A stretch of DNA of 36,602 nt from Acidobacteriota bacterium (GTDB taxonomy: Bacteria > Acidobacteriota > Thermoanaerobaculia > UBA5066): positions 1 to 36,602 of the forward strand of contig JARXKK010000019.1 of NCBI GenBank assembly GCA_030278895.1. Reading direction: 5' to 3'. Within the stretch, counting starts at the first letter, position 1. Every line of letters begins with the position of its first letter. Both the position numbers and the translations under genes were made by a program. Shown here in pieces: positions 23,865 to 32,434 of the stretch. The notes beneath the pieces are model-generated. The model was not told the DNA's origin. It made no database searches and saw nothing but the letters and a program-made list of their open reading frames with translations.

Positions 23865-24955
23865 CTCTTGAGCCCCTCTTCCACGCTCCGCCGGAGGGCG
23901 TCGGAGGCGCCCCGGCGCATGACGAGAAGTCCCCCCGGGGACTCCACGACCACGACATCCGAAAGGCCGACGACGCGCACGGGACGCGCGAGAGCGAGCA
24001 CGAGGTTGCCGGTGCCGTCGACCGCCTCCGCCGGGCCCTCGAGGACGTTTCCACCGGATGTCCCTCCGCGGAACTCGAACACGGCTTCCCAGGAACCGAG
24101 GTCGCTCCAGCCGCACGCGCTGGGCACGGCTAGCACGCTCGATGCTTTTTCCATCACGGCGACGTCGATCGAAATAGAGGGGGAGGAGGAGAAGATTTCT
24201 TTGAAGGAAGAAAGATTACCGGCCTTGCGAGCCGCATGCGCGCGGCGAGCGACCTCCAGGACTTCGGGGCAGGCTTTTTCCATTTCCTCGAATAGGTAAG
24301 AGATGCGGAACACGAAGATGCCCGCGTTCCACAGAAAGCGGCCCCGCGAGGCAGCAAGAAATTCCTCCGCGCGCGCGAGCGTGGGTTTCTCCACGAAGCG
24401 CACGACCCGCACCGGCGCGAGCGCTTCTCCCCTCTCCCCTTTCAAAGAAATCTTCTCTCTCTTCTCTTCGATTTCCATGTACCCGAACCCCGTCTCGGGC
24501 CGCGTCGGAGGAATTCCGAGCGTGACGAACGCATCCTGCGTCCGCGCCGCCGCCGCCGCCGCGTCGAGCGCGGCGAGGAACGCCGGCTCGTCGCGCACGG
24601 CTTGATCGGACGGCAGCACGGCGAGGACGGCGTCGGGCGAGTCTTCCGAGGCGGCCAGCGCCGCGAGGGCGATCGCCGGCGCGGTGTTTCGGCGCACGGG
24701 CTCGAGAACGAGGCGCGCGCGTGGCACCTCCGGAAGCTCGGTGACGAGAAGAGGCTCGTGCGACGCGCGGCCCGACACGAAGACGTTCCCGGCCCCGGCG
24801 AGGGCGACGGCGCGCCGGTACGTCTCCCGGAGGAGCGACTCTCCGCCGGTCAGGGCAAGGAATGGCTTCGGCCGTTCATCCGTCGAGCGCGGCCACAACC
24901 GGGTGCCGCTGCCGCCGGCGAGGATGAGCGCGCGGAGTCCGGGGGTGCTCGACAT
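23861..24955 (-). CDS. manC: Mannose-1-phosphate guanylyltransferase
   Basis: 364 residues from ATG 24955; an in-frame ATG at 24985 would overlap the preceding gene. The nucleotidyltransferase signature LILAGGSGTRLWPRS and RPKPFLAL sit at the N-terminus. LPSDQAV, PETGFGYMEIEEK, VRFVEKPTL and GRFLWNAGIFVFR follow, and the SISIDVAVMEKA and CGWSDLGSWEA motifs are typical of GMP-forming enzymes. It makes GDP-mannose from GTP and mannose-1-phosphate, perhaps for the 11-15.8 kb polysaccharide genes. The isomerase half of bifunctional ManC is absent. Two variable loops, at 24180-24216 and 24436-24475, are AT-rich and carry inverted copies of the dispersed repeat. Confidence 0.92.
   Translation of the reverse strand: MSSTPGLRALILAGGSGTRLWPRSTDERPKPFLALTGGESLLRETYRRAVALAGAGNVFVSGRASHEPLLVTELPEVPRARLVLEPVRRNTAPAIALAALAASEDSPDAVLAVLPSDQAVRDEPAFLAALDAAAAAARTQDAFVTLGIPPTRPETGFGYMEIEEKREKISLKGERGEALAPVRVVRFVEKPTLARAEEFLAASRGRFLWNAGIFVFRISYLFEEMEKACPEVLEVARRAHAARKAGNLSSFKEIFSSSPSISIDVAVMEKASSVLAVPSACGWSDLGSWEAVFEFRGGTSGGNVLEGPAEAVDGTGNLVLALARPVRVVGLSDVVVVESPGGLLVMRRGASDALRRSVEEGLKR
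24193..24207 (+). repeat. Dispersed repeat copy G (variant, antisense to manC)
   Basis: AGATTTCTTTGAAGG differs from the copy A sequence at the same place by two bases and is embedded in purine-rich DNA (24181-24216). It lies on the strand opposite to manC coding, where the protein reads LSSFKEIFSSS. Confidence 0.5.
24438..24453 (-). repeat. Dispersed repeat copy H (variant, manC coding strand)
   Basis: The minus strand reads AGATTTCTTTGAAAGG, almost identical to copy G and inverted relative to it about 230 bp away. It is flanked by GAGAGAGAAG and GGGAGAGG. It is translated in a third frame (AAG ATT TCT TTG AAA, KISLK). Confidence 0.5.
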
Positions 24956-24974
24956 CCGGGAGATTGTACGGAGG

Positions 24975-26123
24975 TCAGGGATCAACGGTCGTCACGAAGA
25001 CCGGCTTGCCGTCCTCGACCCGCATCATCACGGCGCTCTTCACCGGGTCGCCCGAACCCTCCTTGAAGGTCATCTTGCCGGTGACGCCCTGGAACTCGCG
25101 GATCTTCGACAGGGCCTCCCGGATCGCCTCGCGGTCCGGACGCGACGCGGCCACGAGCGCTTTGGCGAGGAGCTTGAAGGAGTCGTACGTCAGCGCGGCG
25201 ACGTCGTCGGGCGTCTGGCCGTACTTGTTCCTGTAAGGCGTCACGAATCGAGCGACCGCGTCCACGCGCACTTCCGGTGCGTAGTGGTTGCAGAATGTGG
25301 CCCCTTCGACGTCCGCCCCCGCCAGCTTGATCAGCTCCGGGCTGCTCCAGTTGTCGCTGCCGAGGAAGGGCACCTTGATTCCGAGCTTGCGCGCCTGCTT
25401 GATCTGCAGGGGAACCTCGTTGTAATAACTTGGCAGGAAGATGATGTCGGGAGCGGCGGCCGCGATGCGCGCAAACGGAGCGGCAAAATCCTTGTCGCCG
25501 GTCTTGTACGTCTCGAAGGCGACGATCTTGCCGCCCGCCTCCTCGAAGTCCTTCCGGAAAAGCTCGGCCTGGCTGTTCGGCGCCTGTGAGTTCGGGTCGT
25601 AGAGAACGGCTGCCTTCGCCGCGTGAAGGTAGCCCGTCGCAAACCGCGCGAGGACGTGCCCCTCGAAGGCGTCCGTGAAGCAGGCCCGAAAGACCCACTT
25701 CTTCCCCGCCGTCGTCAACGGGTTCGTGGACCAGGGCGTGATCATGGGGACCTTCGCCTCCTCCGCGGCTTCCGCGGCAGGAATCGCGCCCAGGCTCGCG
25801 TTCGGGCCCACGACGGCGAACACCTTGTCTTCCGAAGCGAGGCGCTTCAGAGCCTCGCCGGCCTCCGGCCCGCTCCCCTTGCTGTCTTCCACGACGATCC
25901 GGAGCAGGTGCGCCTTCCCGGCGATCTTCACACCCCCGGCTTCGTTGATCTCGGCGACGGCCATCTCCGCGGCGTTCTTGCACGACGCGCCCACGGCTGG
26001 GATGTCGCCCGTCAGCTCGGCGATCACTCCGACCGTGAGCACGGGAAGTTCCTTCTTGCCGCAGGCGGCGAGAAGAGCGACACCCGAGAGCAGCAGAGAA
26101 AGGAAGGCGAATTGGCGTTTCAT
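24975..26123 (-). CDS. Branched-chain amino-acid-type ABC transporter substrate-binding lipoprotein (LivJ-like)
   Basis: 382 residues. Lipoprotein signal peptide MKRQFAFLSLLLSGVALLAAC with lipobox LAAC, then a type I periplasmic binding fold (Peripla_BP_6). Motifs: VLTVGVIAELTGDIPAVGAS, AEMAVAEINEAGG, VVGPNASLGAIPAAEAAEEA, WVFRACFTDAFEG and SDNWSSPELI. Family members bind branched-chain amino acids, amides, urea or aromatic acids; the ligand here is unknown. No permease or ATPase genes lie nearby, so it is an orphan binding protein sitting between murB and manC. ATG at 26123 has GGAGG upstream (minus strand). Confidence 0.9.
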   Translation of the reverse strand: MKRQFAFLSLLLSGVALLAACGKKELPVLTVGVIAELTGDIPAVGASCKNAAEMAVAEINEAGGVKIAGKAHLLRIVVEDSKGSGPEAGEALKRLASEDKVFAVVGPNASLGAIPAAEAAEEAKVPMITPWSTNPLTTAGKKWVFRACFTDAFEGHVLARFATGYLHAAKAAVLYDPNSQAPNSQAELFRKDFEEAGGKIVAFETYKTGDKDFAAPFARIAAAAPDIIFLPSYYNEVPLQIKQARKLGIKVPFLGSDNWSSPELIKLAGADVEGATFCNHYAPEVRVDAVARFVTPYRNKYGQTPDDVAALTYDSFKLLAKALVAASRPDREAIREALSKIREFQGVTGKMTFKEGSGDPVKSAVMMRVEDGKPVFVTTVDP

Positions 26124-26151
26124 CGGTCATTCCTCCAACGGGCCCGATAGG

Positions 26152-27039
26152 TTATCCGAGAACGCGGATCTCAGGCTCCAATTCGATGCCGAATCTCTCC
26201 TTCACGGCACACTTCATTGCTTCCATCAGGGCGGCGACGTCCGCCGCCGTCGCGCGGCCGGCGTTGACGATCACGTTTGCGTGAACCGGAGAGATCTCGG
26301 CGCCGCCGATGCGTCGGCCCTTCAGCCCGCATTCCTCCAGCAGCTTCCCCGCGAAGAGACCCGGCGGATTCTTGAAGATCGAACCGGCGTTCGGCTGTTT
26401 CGGCAGCGCGTTCCTCCTCCTCGCGGCCACATCCGCCATCCGCGCAGCGATCTCGGCCGGCGCTTTCGGCGCAAGACGAAGGCGTGCCCCGGTCACGATG
26501 TCACCGGTGTCGCACAGCGACGTCCACCGGTAGCCGTGCGCGATTCCGGACGCTTCCGCCGTGCGCCTTTCCCCCGCGCCCGAGACGAGATCGACCGTCA
26601 CGAGAACGTCGAACAGCTCCGAGCCGTAGGATCCCGCGTTGATGCGCACGGCCCCGCCGAGCGAGGACGGAATGCCGGACAGGTTCTCGATGCCGGAGAG
26701 GCCTGCCCTCTGGGCCCTGGCGGCGAGCGACATGAGCGACACGCCTCCGCCCGCGACGACTTCCGGTGGCTCGACCACCGTCGCGAGGAAGTCACCCCCG
26801 AGGGTGAACACGACGCCGGGAAATCCCGCGTCGGGAACGAGGAGATTCGACCCCTTCCCCAGCGCGAGGACAGGCAGCCCGGCTGCGCGCCCCGCGCGGA
26901 GAAGCGCCGCGAGCGCCTCCGCGTCGTGGACTTCCACGAAATACCGGGCCGGCCCGCCGATCCGGAGAGTCGTCCGGCCGGAAAGCGGGATGTTCTCCCT
27001 CACGACCGCCCGCAGGCCGGAGAGGGCTCTCTCGATCAT
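26152..27039 (-). CDS. murB: UDP-N-acetylmuramate dehydrogenase
   Basis: 295 residues. ATG at 27039 overlaps the pgpA stop (ATGA) and gives a normal N-terminus with SGRTTLRIGGPARYFVEV. FAD-binding motifs: LGKGSNLLVPDAGFPGVVF, LSGIPSSLGGAVRINAGSYG. The catalytic Ser is in PNAGSIFKNPPG. ISPVHANVIVNAGRATAADV and a C-terminal Glu (ELEPEIRVLG) complete the family pattern; length fits the short type II MurB. It reduces UDP-GlcNAc-enolpyruvate to UDP-MurNAc with NADPH in the cytoplasm. Other mur genes are not nearby. Confidence 0.95.
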   Translation of the reverse strand: MIERALSGLRAVVRENIPLSGRTTLRIGGPARYFVEVHDAEALAALLRAGRAAGLPVLALGKGSNLLVPDAGFPGVVFTLGGDFLATVVEPPEVVAGGGVSLMSLAARAQRAGLSGIENLSGIPSSLGGAVRINAGSYGSELFDVLVTVDLVSGAGERRTAEASGIAHGYRWTSLCDTGDIVTGARLRLAPKAPAEIAARMADVAARRRNALPKQPNAGSIFKNPPGLFAGKLLEECGLKGRRIGGAEISPVHANVIVNAGRATAADVAALMEAMKCAVKERFGIELEPEIRVLG

Positions 27040-27554
27040 CGCGCCAGGAGGAGCGCGGCGCCCGTGAGCGCTCCCGCGACGGCGCCGGCGAGGACGTCGT
27101 CCATCATCACGCCCCACCCCCCGGGCAGCCGCTCGAGGGCGCCGATCGGGCCTGGCTTCCAGACGTCGAGGATACGAAAAAGGGCGAATGCCCCGAGCAC
27201 GGCGCCGACCCTTACGAGCGTTGCCTCGGGCGGCACGAGCGCATAGACCGGCAGGAGCGCAATGGACTGCCCCGCGACCTCGTCCACCACGACTTCCGGC
27301 GGATCACCGATGCCACGGAGGCGTGCCGTCTCGCCCGCCGCGTGCACGCCGATGAGCGTGACCGCGAGCGCAAACCCGGCGAGGCCCGAGCCCCCCCAGA
27401 TCGTCCCGACGAGGTGGGCGAACGGAATCGCGGCGAGGCTTCCCCAAGTGCCCGGCGCCATCGGCAGCAGCCCGGCCCCGAACCACGTCGCGACGAACGT
27501 CGTCACGCGCGAAGCGGCGAAGACCTCGGGCCAGGGCCTAAGAATTCCTTGCAT
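27036..27554 (-). CDS. pgpA: Phosphatidylglycerophosphatase A
   Basis: 172 residues from ATG 27554; a GTG at 27602 would add 16 residues. I prefer the ATG because family members are near this length. Motifs: ATWFGAGLLPMAPGTWGSLA, PPEVVVDEVAGQ (conserved Asp-Glu) and WGVMMDDVLAG (Asp-Asp near the end). Several hydrophobic segments indicate an inner-membrane enzyme. It dephosphorylates phosphatidylglycerophosphate to phosphatidylglycerol. First gene of the minus-strand pgpA-murB run, divergent from recA. Just inside the gene lies a weak repeat-like string (minus strand GGAATTCTTAGGCC, 27548-27535). Confidence 0.9.
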   Translation of the reverse strand: MQGILRPWPEVFAASRVTTFVATWFGAGLLPMAPGTWGSLAAIPFAHLVGTIWGGSGLAGFALAVTLIGVHAAGETARLRGIGDPPEVVVDEVAGQSIALLPVYALVPPEATLVRVGAVLGAFALFRILDVWKPGPIGALERLPGGWGVMMDDVLAGAVAGALTGAALLLAR

Positions 27555-27630
27555 TTCGGAAATTTCGGGCCTACCTTTCAACCGTTCCTTCCGCGCGGCC
27601 ACGCAATCGTAGGCCGATTCGCCGCAATTC

Positions 27631-27650
27631 GGATTTTCTTAGAAGGGTGA
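27631..27650 (+). repeat. Dispersed repeat copy D (upstream of recA)
   Basis: GGATTTTCTTAGAAGGGTGA differs from copy A by one inserted T and one inserted G. It is intergenic, between pgpA and recA, about 30 bp upstream of the recA TATAAT. It is the clearest copy outside a gene. Confidence 0.6.
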
Positions 27651-27679
27651 CTGGCGCCGGTGAAGCGTGTGTCGGTCCC

Positions 27680-27714
27680 TATAATCCGCACTCTCTCATC
27701 TCTAAGGAGACCAA
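27680..27714 (+). promoter_or_regulatory. recA promoter -10 and ribosome-binding site
   Basis: A perfect TATAAT at 27680-27685 lies 29 bp before the recA ATG, followed by AAGGAGA (27703-27709) as a strong Shine-Dalgarno. No good -35 is seen 17 bp upstream. I do not recognise a LexA box of the Gram-negative or Gram-positive type. Confidence 0.65.
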
Positions 27715-28821
27715 ATGGTCGAAGTGAACAAGGAAAAGCTCAAGGCGCTCGAGCAGGCCGTGGCGCAGATCGACAAGCAGTTCGGGAAAGGTGCTCTCGT
27801 CCGTCTCGGCGACAAGCCGCACGCCGTCATCCAGTCGATTTCGACGGGTTCGATCGGCGTGGACGCCGCACTGGGAATCGGCGGCATCCCGCGCGGCCGC
27901 GTCATCGAGGTCTTCGGACCGGAGTCCTCGGGCAAGACGACCCTGACCCTTCACGTCATCGCCGAGGCGCAGAAGCGCGGCGGCCTCGCGGCCTTCATCG
28001 ATGCCGAGCACGCGATGGACCCCGACTACGCCAGGAAGCTCGGCGTCGACGTGGACAACCTCATGGTCTCCCAGCCCGACTCGGGAGAGCAGGCGCTCGA
28101 GATCGCCGAGGCGCTCGTGCGGTCAGCCGCCATCGACGTCGTCGTCATCGACTCCGTCGCTGCGCTCGTTCCGAAGGCCGAGCTCGAGGGCGAGATGGGC
28201 GACGCGTCGATGGGCCTGCAGGCGCGTCTCATGTCGCAGGCGCTACGCAAACTCACGGCGGTCGTCTCGAAGTCCAACACGACGCTCATCTTCATCAACC
28301 AGATCCGCGAAAAAATCGGCGTCATGTTCGGAAACCCCGAAACGACGACGGGTGGCCGCGCCCTGAAGTTCTATTCGTCGGTCCGCATCGACATCCGGCG
28401 CATCAACGCCATCAAGGACGGCGAGGTCGTCGTCGGAAGCCGCACGAAGGTCAAGATCGTCAAGAACAAGGTCGCTCCTCCCTTTCGAATCGCCGAGTTC
28501 GACATCGCTTACGGCGAAGGCATCTCCAAGACGGGCGAGCTCATCGACATCGGGATCGAGATGAAGATCGTCGAGAAGTCCGGCGCGTGGTTCAGCTACG
28601 GCGACATTCGCCTCGGACAGGGCCGCGAGAATTCCAAGCAGTTCTTCCGCGACAACCCGGACATCGCCGCCGAGATCGAAAGGAAGATCCGGGCAAACCT
28701 CGGCCTTCCGACGGGAGACGTGCTCGGAGCCCCCATTGTCTCTTCTCCCGGAACCGAGCCGGCCGAACCCAGGGCAGAACCGAAACCGGCGAAGAGCGCC
28801 GCTTCGGACAGAAAAAAGTGA
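27715..28821 (+). CDS. recA: Recombinase RecA
   Basis: 368 residues. Walker [20 protein letters not shown] lies at about 68-86, then [20 protein letters not shown]. Walker B is [21 protein letters not shown]1/L2 loop motifs are [13 protein letters not shown] and [20 protein letters not shown], followed by [12 protein letters not shown]. The C-terminal tail is Pro/Glu/Lys-rich. It forms ATP-dependent filaments on single-stranded DNA for strand exchange and stimulates LexA self-cleavage. The start has a strong ribosome-binding site. recX does not follow; the stop overlaps the GTG of an outer-membrane protein gene instead. Confidence 0.99.
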   Translation: MVEVNKEKLKALEQAVAQIDKQFGKGALVRLGDKPHAVIQSISTGSIGVDAALGIGGIPRGRVIEVFGPESSGKTTLTLHVIAEAQKRGGLAAFIDAEHAMDPDYARKLGVDVDNLMVSQPDSGEQALEIAEALVRSAAIDVVVIDSVAALVPKAELEGEMGDASMGLQARLMSQALRKLTAVVSKSNTTLIFINQIREKIGVMFGNPETTTGGRALKFYSSVRIDIRRINAIKDGEVVVGSRTKVKIVKNKVAPPFRIAEFDIAYGEGISKTGELIDIGIEMKIVEKSGAWFSYGDIRLGQGRENSKQFFRDNPDIAAEIERKIRANLGLPTGDVLGAPIVSSPGTEPAEPRAEPKPAKSAASDRKK

Positions 28822-31799
28822 TTTCCAGGCTCCTCGCGGCCCTCATGGGGCTGTTTCTCTCGCCGGTGGCGGGCGGGGCGGTTCCTCGCCCCTATGTCGC
28901 GCCCTGGCTCGCGGTCTCATCCAGCGACCCGCGGATTGCCCGCATCGCGGCCCTGCCCGTCGCCGAGCATTCGCCGAACGCGCCGGGGCTGCTCCTGCGG
29001 GTCGACGCGGCCGCGTTGCCGGGAGGTCGCGCGGCAGTGGTCGCGGCGGCGCGCGAGCTCGCCGAGCACGCACACGGCGCGGGCTGGAAGTGGGGGCTGA
29101 AGCTGAGCCTGCCCGACGCTGCCGTGCCCGCGGACGTACGGGCGGCGGAGGCCGCGACGGTGGAGGATCTGTGGCCGGGTCTGGGAGAGATCCTCGGATC
29201 TGCTCGGAATTCCGATCTCATCACAATCGCCTTCGCGGCGCCGGCCGGCGGAGATCTGAAGGCAAGGGCGTATTTGCTTAGAAAGGTGGCTGCGGGGGTC
29301 CGCGCGGCCGCATCCCTGGCGCGCATCGTTTTCACGGCCGCACGGAACGCTCCTGCCGAGCTCGTCGCGCCCGCTGATCTCTCTCTCCTTTCATCAGAAG
29401 AGAATTCGGCCTATCTCGACTTCGTAGGCGTCACCCCTTCCGGTTCGTCAGACCCCGGAGCGATCCGAGCTGCGATCGACTCTTTCGCGTTTGGTAAACC
29501 CGGCCTCGTCGACCTCGGATCTTCCGGCGTTCCGACCCCCGGCGCCCTCCTCGCCGTCGCGGCGCGTTTCGCGCCGGAGAACATCCCGTTCGTCGTCGTG
29601 TCTCCCGCCTGGCCGGCCGCCGAGGACGCGACGCTCGAGCGCTTCGCCCGCGTCGTCGCCGGAGACTTCGGACCGGACACACGCGCGGCGTCGGCGGCCT
29701 CCCCGGACGGGACGCCGCGCGACGCGTATCGCGTCGTGTCGGGCCTCGATCTCGGAGGTGTCGTCCTCCTGCCCGGCACGCAGGACGGCGCGCCCGCGCC
29801 CTCCGGCGCGGTCGTTCTCACGCTCGACGCGACACCGTATGCCTCGGCCGAGATCCTCGAGCTCGCGACGGGAGCCTCGAAGAGGCTCGAGATGCCCGCC
29901 AGTGCCGCTCCGGCGCGGCTCACGCTTTCGCTCGCGAAGGGCCCGCTCGCCCTGCGTCTGACCGCGCGGGAGAAGGCGCCGGCAGAGGCCCCCAAGGCCG
30001 CCGTCGGGGTCGCCGCCGTGCGCGGCATCACGGCCGATGAAATCCTCGCGAGGCACCAGGCCTGGCGCGCGGCCCGCGACGCGCGCTGGAAGACGCTTTC
30101 GGCCACGAACACGCTCTCGATGCGCTTCCGCTTCGCGAACCTCGGCAACACGCTCGACCTCACTCTCGCGGGGCCGTTCTTCTACGAGAAGGGCGGCGGG
30201 TTCGACTGGGCGTGGCACGACGCGTACTTCAACGGGGTGCGCTGGACGGCCCGCAAGCTGCCCGAACTTCCGCTCCTGCAGCCCGAGAAAGTCGCCGACA
30301 TGCCGCTCGCCCTCACGCTCGACGACACCTACCGCTACACGCTCGTCGGCGAAGACGCCGTGCGAGGGATCTCGTGCTGGGCGCTCGACTTCGAGCCGCG
30401 TGTCGCGGCGACGGACAAGCCCGCGTATGCAGGCCGCGTGTGGATCGCCCGTGACGGGTTCGCGGCCGTCCGCGTGCGGACGCGGCAATTGAACCTCACG
30501 GCCGAGCTCCAGGCCGTGGACGAGACGGCCGACTTCACCGACGTGCCCGCGCCCGACGGAGGGCCGCCGCTGCGTCTGCCGACACGCACGACCGGCCAGT
30601 GGATCCTGAAGACCTTCTCGCGCACCACCGTCATCGAGCGCGAAAGCGTGCTCACGGACATCCGGCTCGACGACCCATCGTTCCTCGCGGCGCGCGAGGA
30701 GACCTTTGCGTCCAAGGACACGATGGTGCGCGACACCGAGAAGGGCGTCCGCTACCTCGAGAAGGCGAAGGACGGCACGCGCGTCGTCACGGACGACAGC
30801 AAGCACGGCAGGCTCTTCGGTCTCGGCGGCCTCTTTTACGACGGGTCGTACGACTACCCGCTCCCGCTCCTCGGGATCTACTGGATCGACCTCGACGCGA
30901 GCAAGCGGCACGACCAGTTCCAGGTTCTCTTCGGCGGCGTCCTCCTCGCGGCGTCCTGGAGCCAGCCGCGGCTCCTGGGGTCGCCGGTCGACGTCGGGGT
31001 GGACGTCTTCGGCATCGCGATCCGGGGCACGGACGCGCTCTATGCCTCCGGCGAAGAGGACAAGACGCAGCGCGTGAAGGGCCGGTCCTTCGCGGCTGCA
31101 TTCAAGGCCGGCATCCCCCTCGCGCGCCATCTCAAATTCACGGCGACGGTCACCGAAGCGCACCGCGATTTCGCGGCCGACGACGTCGAAACGTCTCCTG
31201 CGTTCGTGATTCCGTCGAACACCTGGATCACCCGGCTCGAGGGCCAGCTCGTGTGGGACTGGCGAGGCTGGGCGCTCACGGGGCGCGTCGCGTGGAACAA
31301 GAGGTCGCAATGGGACCCGTGGGGCTTCCCGGGAAACCCCGACTACGATCCGGGAAAGAACGCCTTCACGACATGGAGCGGGGAGCTGCAGAAGGACTTC
31401 CACCTGCCGCGCTTCCAGCGCGTGCGCGCGTCGGTCGGCTATCTCGGCTCGGACAACACGGACCGCTTCTCGAAGTACACGTTCGGGTTCTTCGGCGGCA
31501 CGTCGCTCCGCGGCTTCCGTTCGGGCGCCCTGCGCGCCGAGGGAGCCGTCACGTCCAAGGTCGCATACGGTTACGTCATCGGGAGCGTCTTCCGCCTCGA
31601 GGCGATCTACGAGGATGCGCGCGTCAAGGACGCGGCCGCCGGTCTCGACTGGGCCTACTTCAGCGGCGCGGGCCTCTCGGGCGAGTTCGTGGGGCCGTGG
31701 GCGACGCTGGTCAAGATCGACGCCGGGACGCCCGTCGCGGGGCGTAACCGGGGAATGACGGGCTTCGTCATGAGCCTGAACATCCTGAAAATCTTCTGA
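28818..31799 (+). CDS. Large outer-membrane beta-barrel protein with unassigned N-terminal domain
   Basis: 993 residues from GTG 28818, which overlaps the recA stop (GTGA) and opens a signal peptide ([20 protein letters not shown]). Residues 30-400 form a domain I do not recognise, with alternating strands and helices (possibly TIM-barrel-like). Residues 420-640 resemble an outer-membrane lipoprotein-carrier or surface-antigen-like region. From about 660 there are alternating aromatic beta strands, a motif [13 protein letters not shown] (compare the Omp85/BamA RGF loop), and a final LKIF with C-terminal Phe, the barrel-insertion signal. Most likely an Omp85-related or surface-antigen barrel. 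AT-rich tracts at 29265-29290 and 29385-29410 lie in the N-terminal domain, the first with a repeat copy. Confidence 0.7.
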   Translation: MISRLLAALMGLFLSPVAGGAVPRPYVAPWLAVSSSDPRIARIAALPVAEHSPNAPGLLLRVDAAALPGGRAAVVAAARELAEHAHGAGWKWGLKLSLPDAAVPADVRAAEAATVEDLWPGLGEILGSARNSDLITIAFAAPAGGDLKARAYLLRKVAAGVRAAASLARIVFTAARNAPAELVAPADLSLLSSEENSAYLDFVGVTPSGSSDPGAIRAAIDSFAFGKPGLVDLGSSGVPTPGALLAVAARFAPENIPFVVVSPAWPAAEDATLERFARVVAGDFGPDTRAASAASPDGTPRDAYRVVSGLDLGGVVLLPGTQDGAPAPSGAVVLTLDATPYASAEILELATGASKRLEMPASAAPARLTLSLAKGPLALRLTAREKAPAEAPKAAVGVAAVRGITADEILARHQAWRAARDARWKTLSATNTLSMRFRFANLGNTLDLTLAGPFFYEKGGGFDWAWHDAYFNGVRWTARKLPELPLLQPEKVADMPLALTLDDTYRYTLVGEDAVRGISCWALDFEPRVAATDKPAYAGRVWIARDGFAAVRVRTRQLNLTAELQAVDETADFTDVPAPDGGPPLRLPTRTTGQWILKTFSRTTVIERESVLTDIRLDDPSFLAAREETFASKDTMVRDTEKGVRYLEKAKDGTRVVTDDSKHGRLFGLGGLFYDGSYDYPLPLLGIYWIDLDASKRHDQFQVLFGGVLLAASWSQPRLLGSPVDVGVDVFGIAIRGTDALYASGEEDKTQRVKGRSFAAAFKAGIPLARHLKFTATVTEAHRDFAADDVETSPAFVIPSNTWITRLEGQLVWDWRGWALTGRVAWNKRSQWDPWGFPGNPDYDPGKNAFTTWSGELQKDFHLPRFQRVRASVGYLGSDNTDRFSKYTFGFFGGTSLRGFRSGALRAEGAVTSKVAYGYVIGSVFRLEAIYEDARVKDAAAGLDWAYFSGAGLSGEFVGPWATLVKIDAGTPVAGRNRGMTGFVMSLNILKIF
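29270..29289 (+). repeat. Dispersed repeat copy E (in barrel gene)
   Basis: GTATTTGCTTAGAAAGGTGG matches copy A with a few changes. It is read TAT TTG CTT AGA AAG (YLLRK), the same frame as copy C and unlike copies A and B. CTT and AGA are unusual codons in this gene. Confidence 0.5.
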
Positions 31800-31822
31800 G
31801 CCGCCGGCCGCGCCGCCGCCCG

Positions 31823-31828
31823 TACAAT
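31823..31828 (+). promoter_or_regulatory. -10-like TACAAT just before the 31838 gene
   Basis: TACAAT ends ten bases before the ATG at 31838. There is no Shine-Dalgarno in the interval (CCGTCCGCC), so the message of the 31838-purH unit may be leaderless. No -35 is evident in the GC-rich 31800-31822. Confidence 0.4.
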
Positions 31829-31837
31829 CCGTCCGCC

Positions 31838-32434
31838 ATGAGATGTCGCGCCATCGCCGCCGCCTTCGCACTCGTTCTCCTCTCGCCCGCTGCGCGGGCC
31901 GCCGGCCCCGCGCGCTGGGGCGTCGCGGACGAGGCCCGTATTGCGGCCGAGGCCGCCTCCTGGGCGCCGCCGGATTTCAAGCGTCAGCTCGCGAAGCACA
32001 GCCGCCGGCTCATGCAGGGCGTGAGCGACGCCGCGGCCGCCGACACCGGTACCCGCGACGCCGCGGCGCACCGCGCGGCCGCGGCCCGCGGCGCGCGCGC
32101 GGTCGCCGCCGCCATCCGCCGGCACATGGCCTTCGACGAGGTCGCCTACCAGGCGGGCGCAATCGTTCACGAGCTCGCGCTCGCGTTGCCGCCGCCGCAA
32201 GGCGCGGCCACCGACTTCTCGAAGACGGCCCGCTTCCTCGGCTTTCCGGCGGAACCCTTCGCCGCGCCCGAAACGCTGGCCGCGGCGCCGCTTCCCGCGG
32301 CCACCGCGCGCGAACGCTACGACGCGGCGGTCACGCTCTCGTCACGTCTCCTCGCCTGGATCTGGAAGACCGCCGGGGGCGACGTGTCGTTCGTGAAGAA
32401 GTACCCCGAATCGAAGGGACCCTACGTGCCGTGA
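31838..32434 (+). CDS. Exported protein of unknown function, distant zinc-dependent phospholipase C-like pattern
   Basis: 198 residues. A signal peptide (MRCRAIAAAFALVLLSPAARA) is followed by an Ala-rich helical protein. The opening GPARWGVADEARIAAEAASW, PPDFKRQLAKHSRRLMQGVSDA loosely resembles the N-terminus of bacterial zinc-dependent phospholipase C/S1-P1-like proteins, and further helices have spaced His (RRHMAFDEV, IVHELALAL). The full set of metal ligands is not evident, so catalysis is doubtful. It is coupled to purH by a GTGA overlap, with which it shares no obvious function. The composition (very high Ala) makes homology by eye uncertain. Confidence 0.6.
   Translation: MRCRAIAAAFALVLLSPAARAAGPARWGVADEARIAAEAASWAPPDFKRQLAKHSRRLMQGVSDAAAADTGTRDAAAHRAAAARGARAVAAAIRRHMAFDEVAYQAGAIVHELALALPPPQGAATDFSKTARFLGFPAEPFAAPETLAAAPLPAATARERYDAAVTLSSRLLAWIWKTAGGDVSFVKKYPESKGPYVP

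Noticed and set aside
27603-27714. LexA/SOS box upstream of recA
   Set aside because: Neither CTG-N10-CAG nor GAAC-N4-GTTC patterns are convincing. CCGATTCGCCGCAATTCGG at 27614-27632 is only a poor inverted repeat.
27660-28817. Extension of the barrel gene through recA
   Set aside because: It is out-of-frame translation of recA. The signal peptide starts at GTG 28818.
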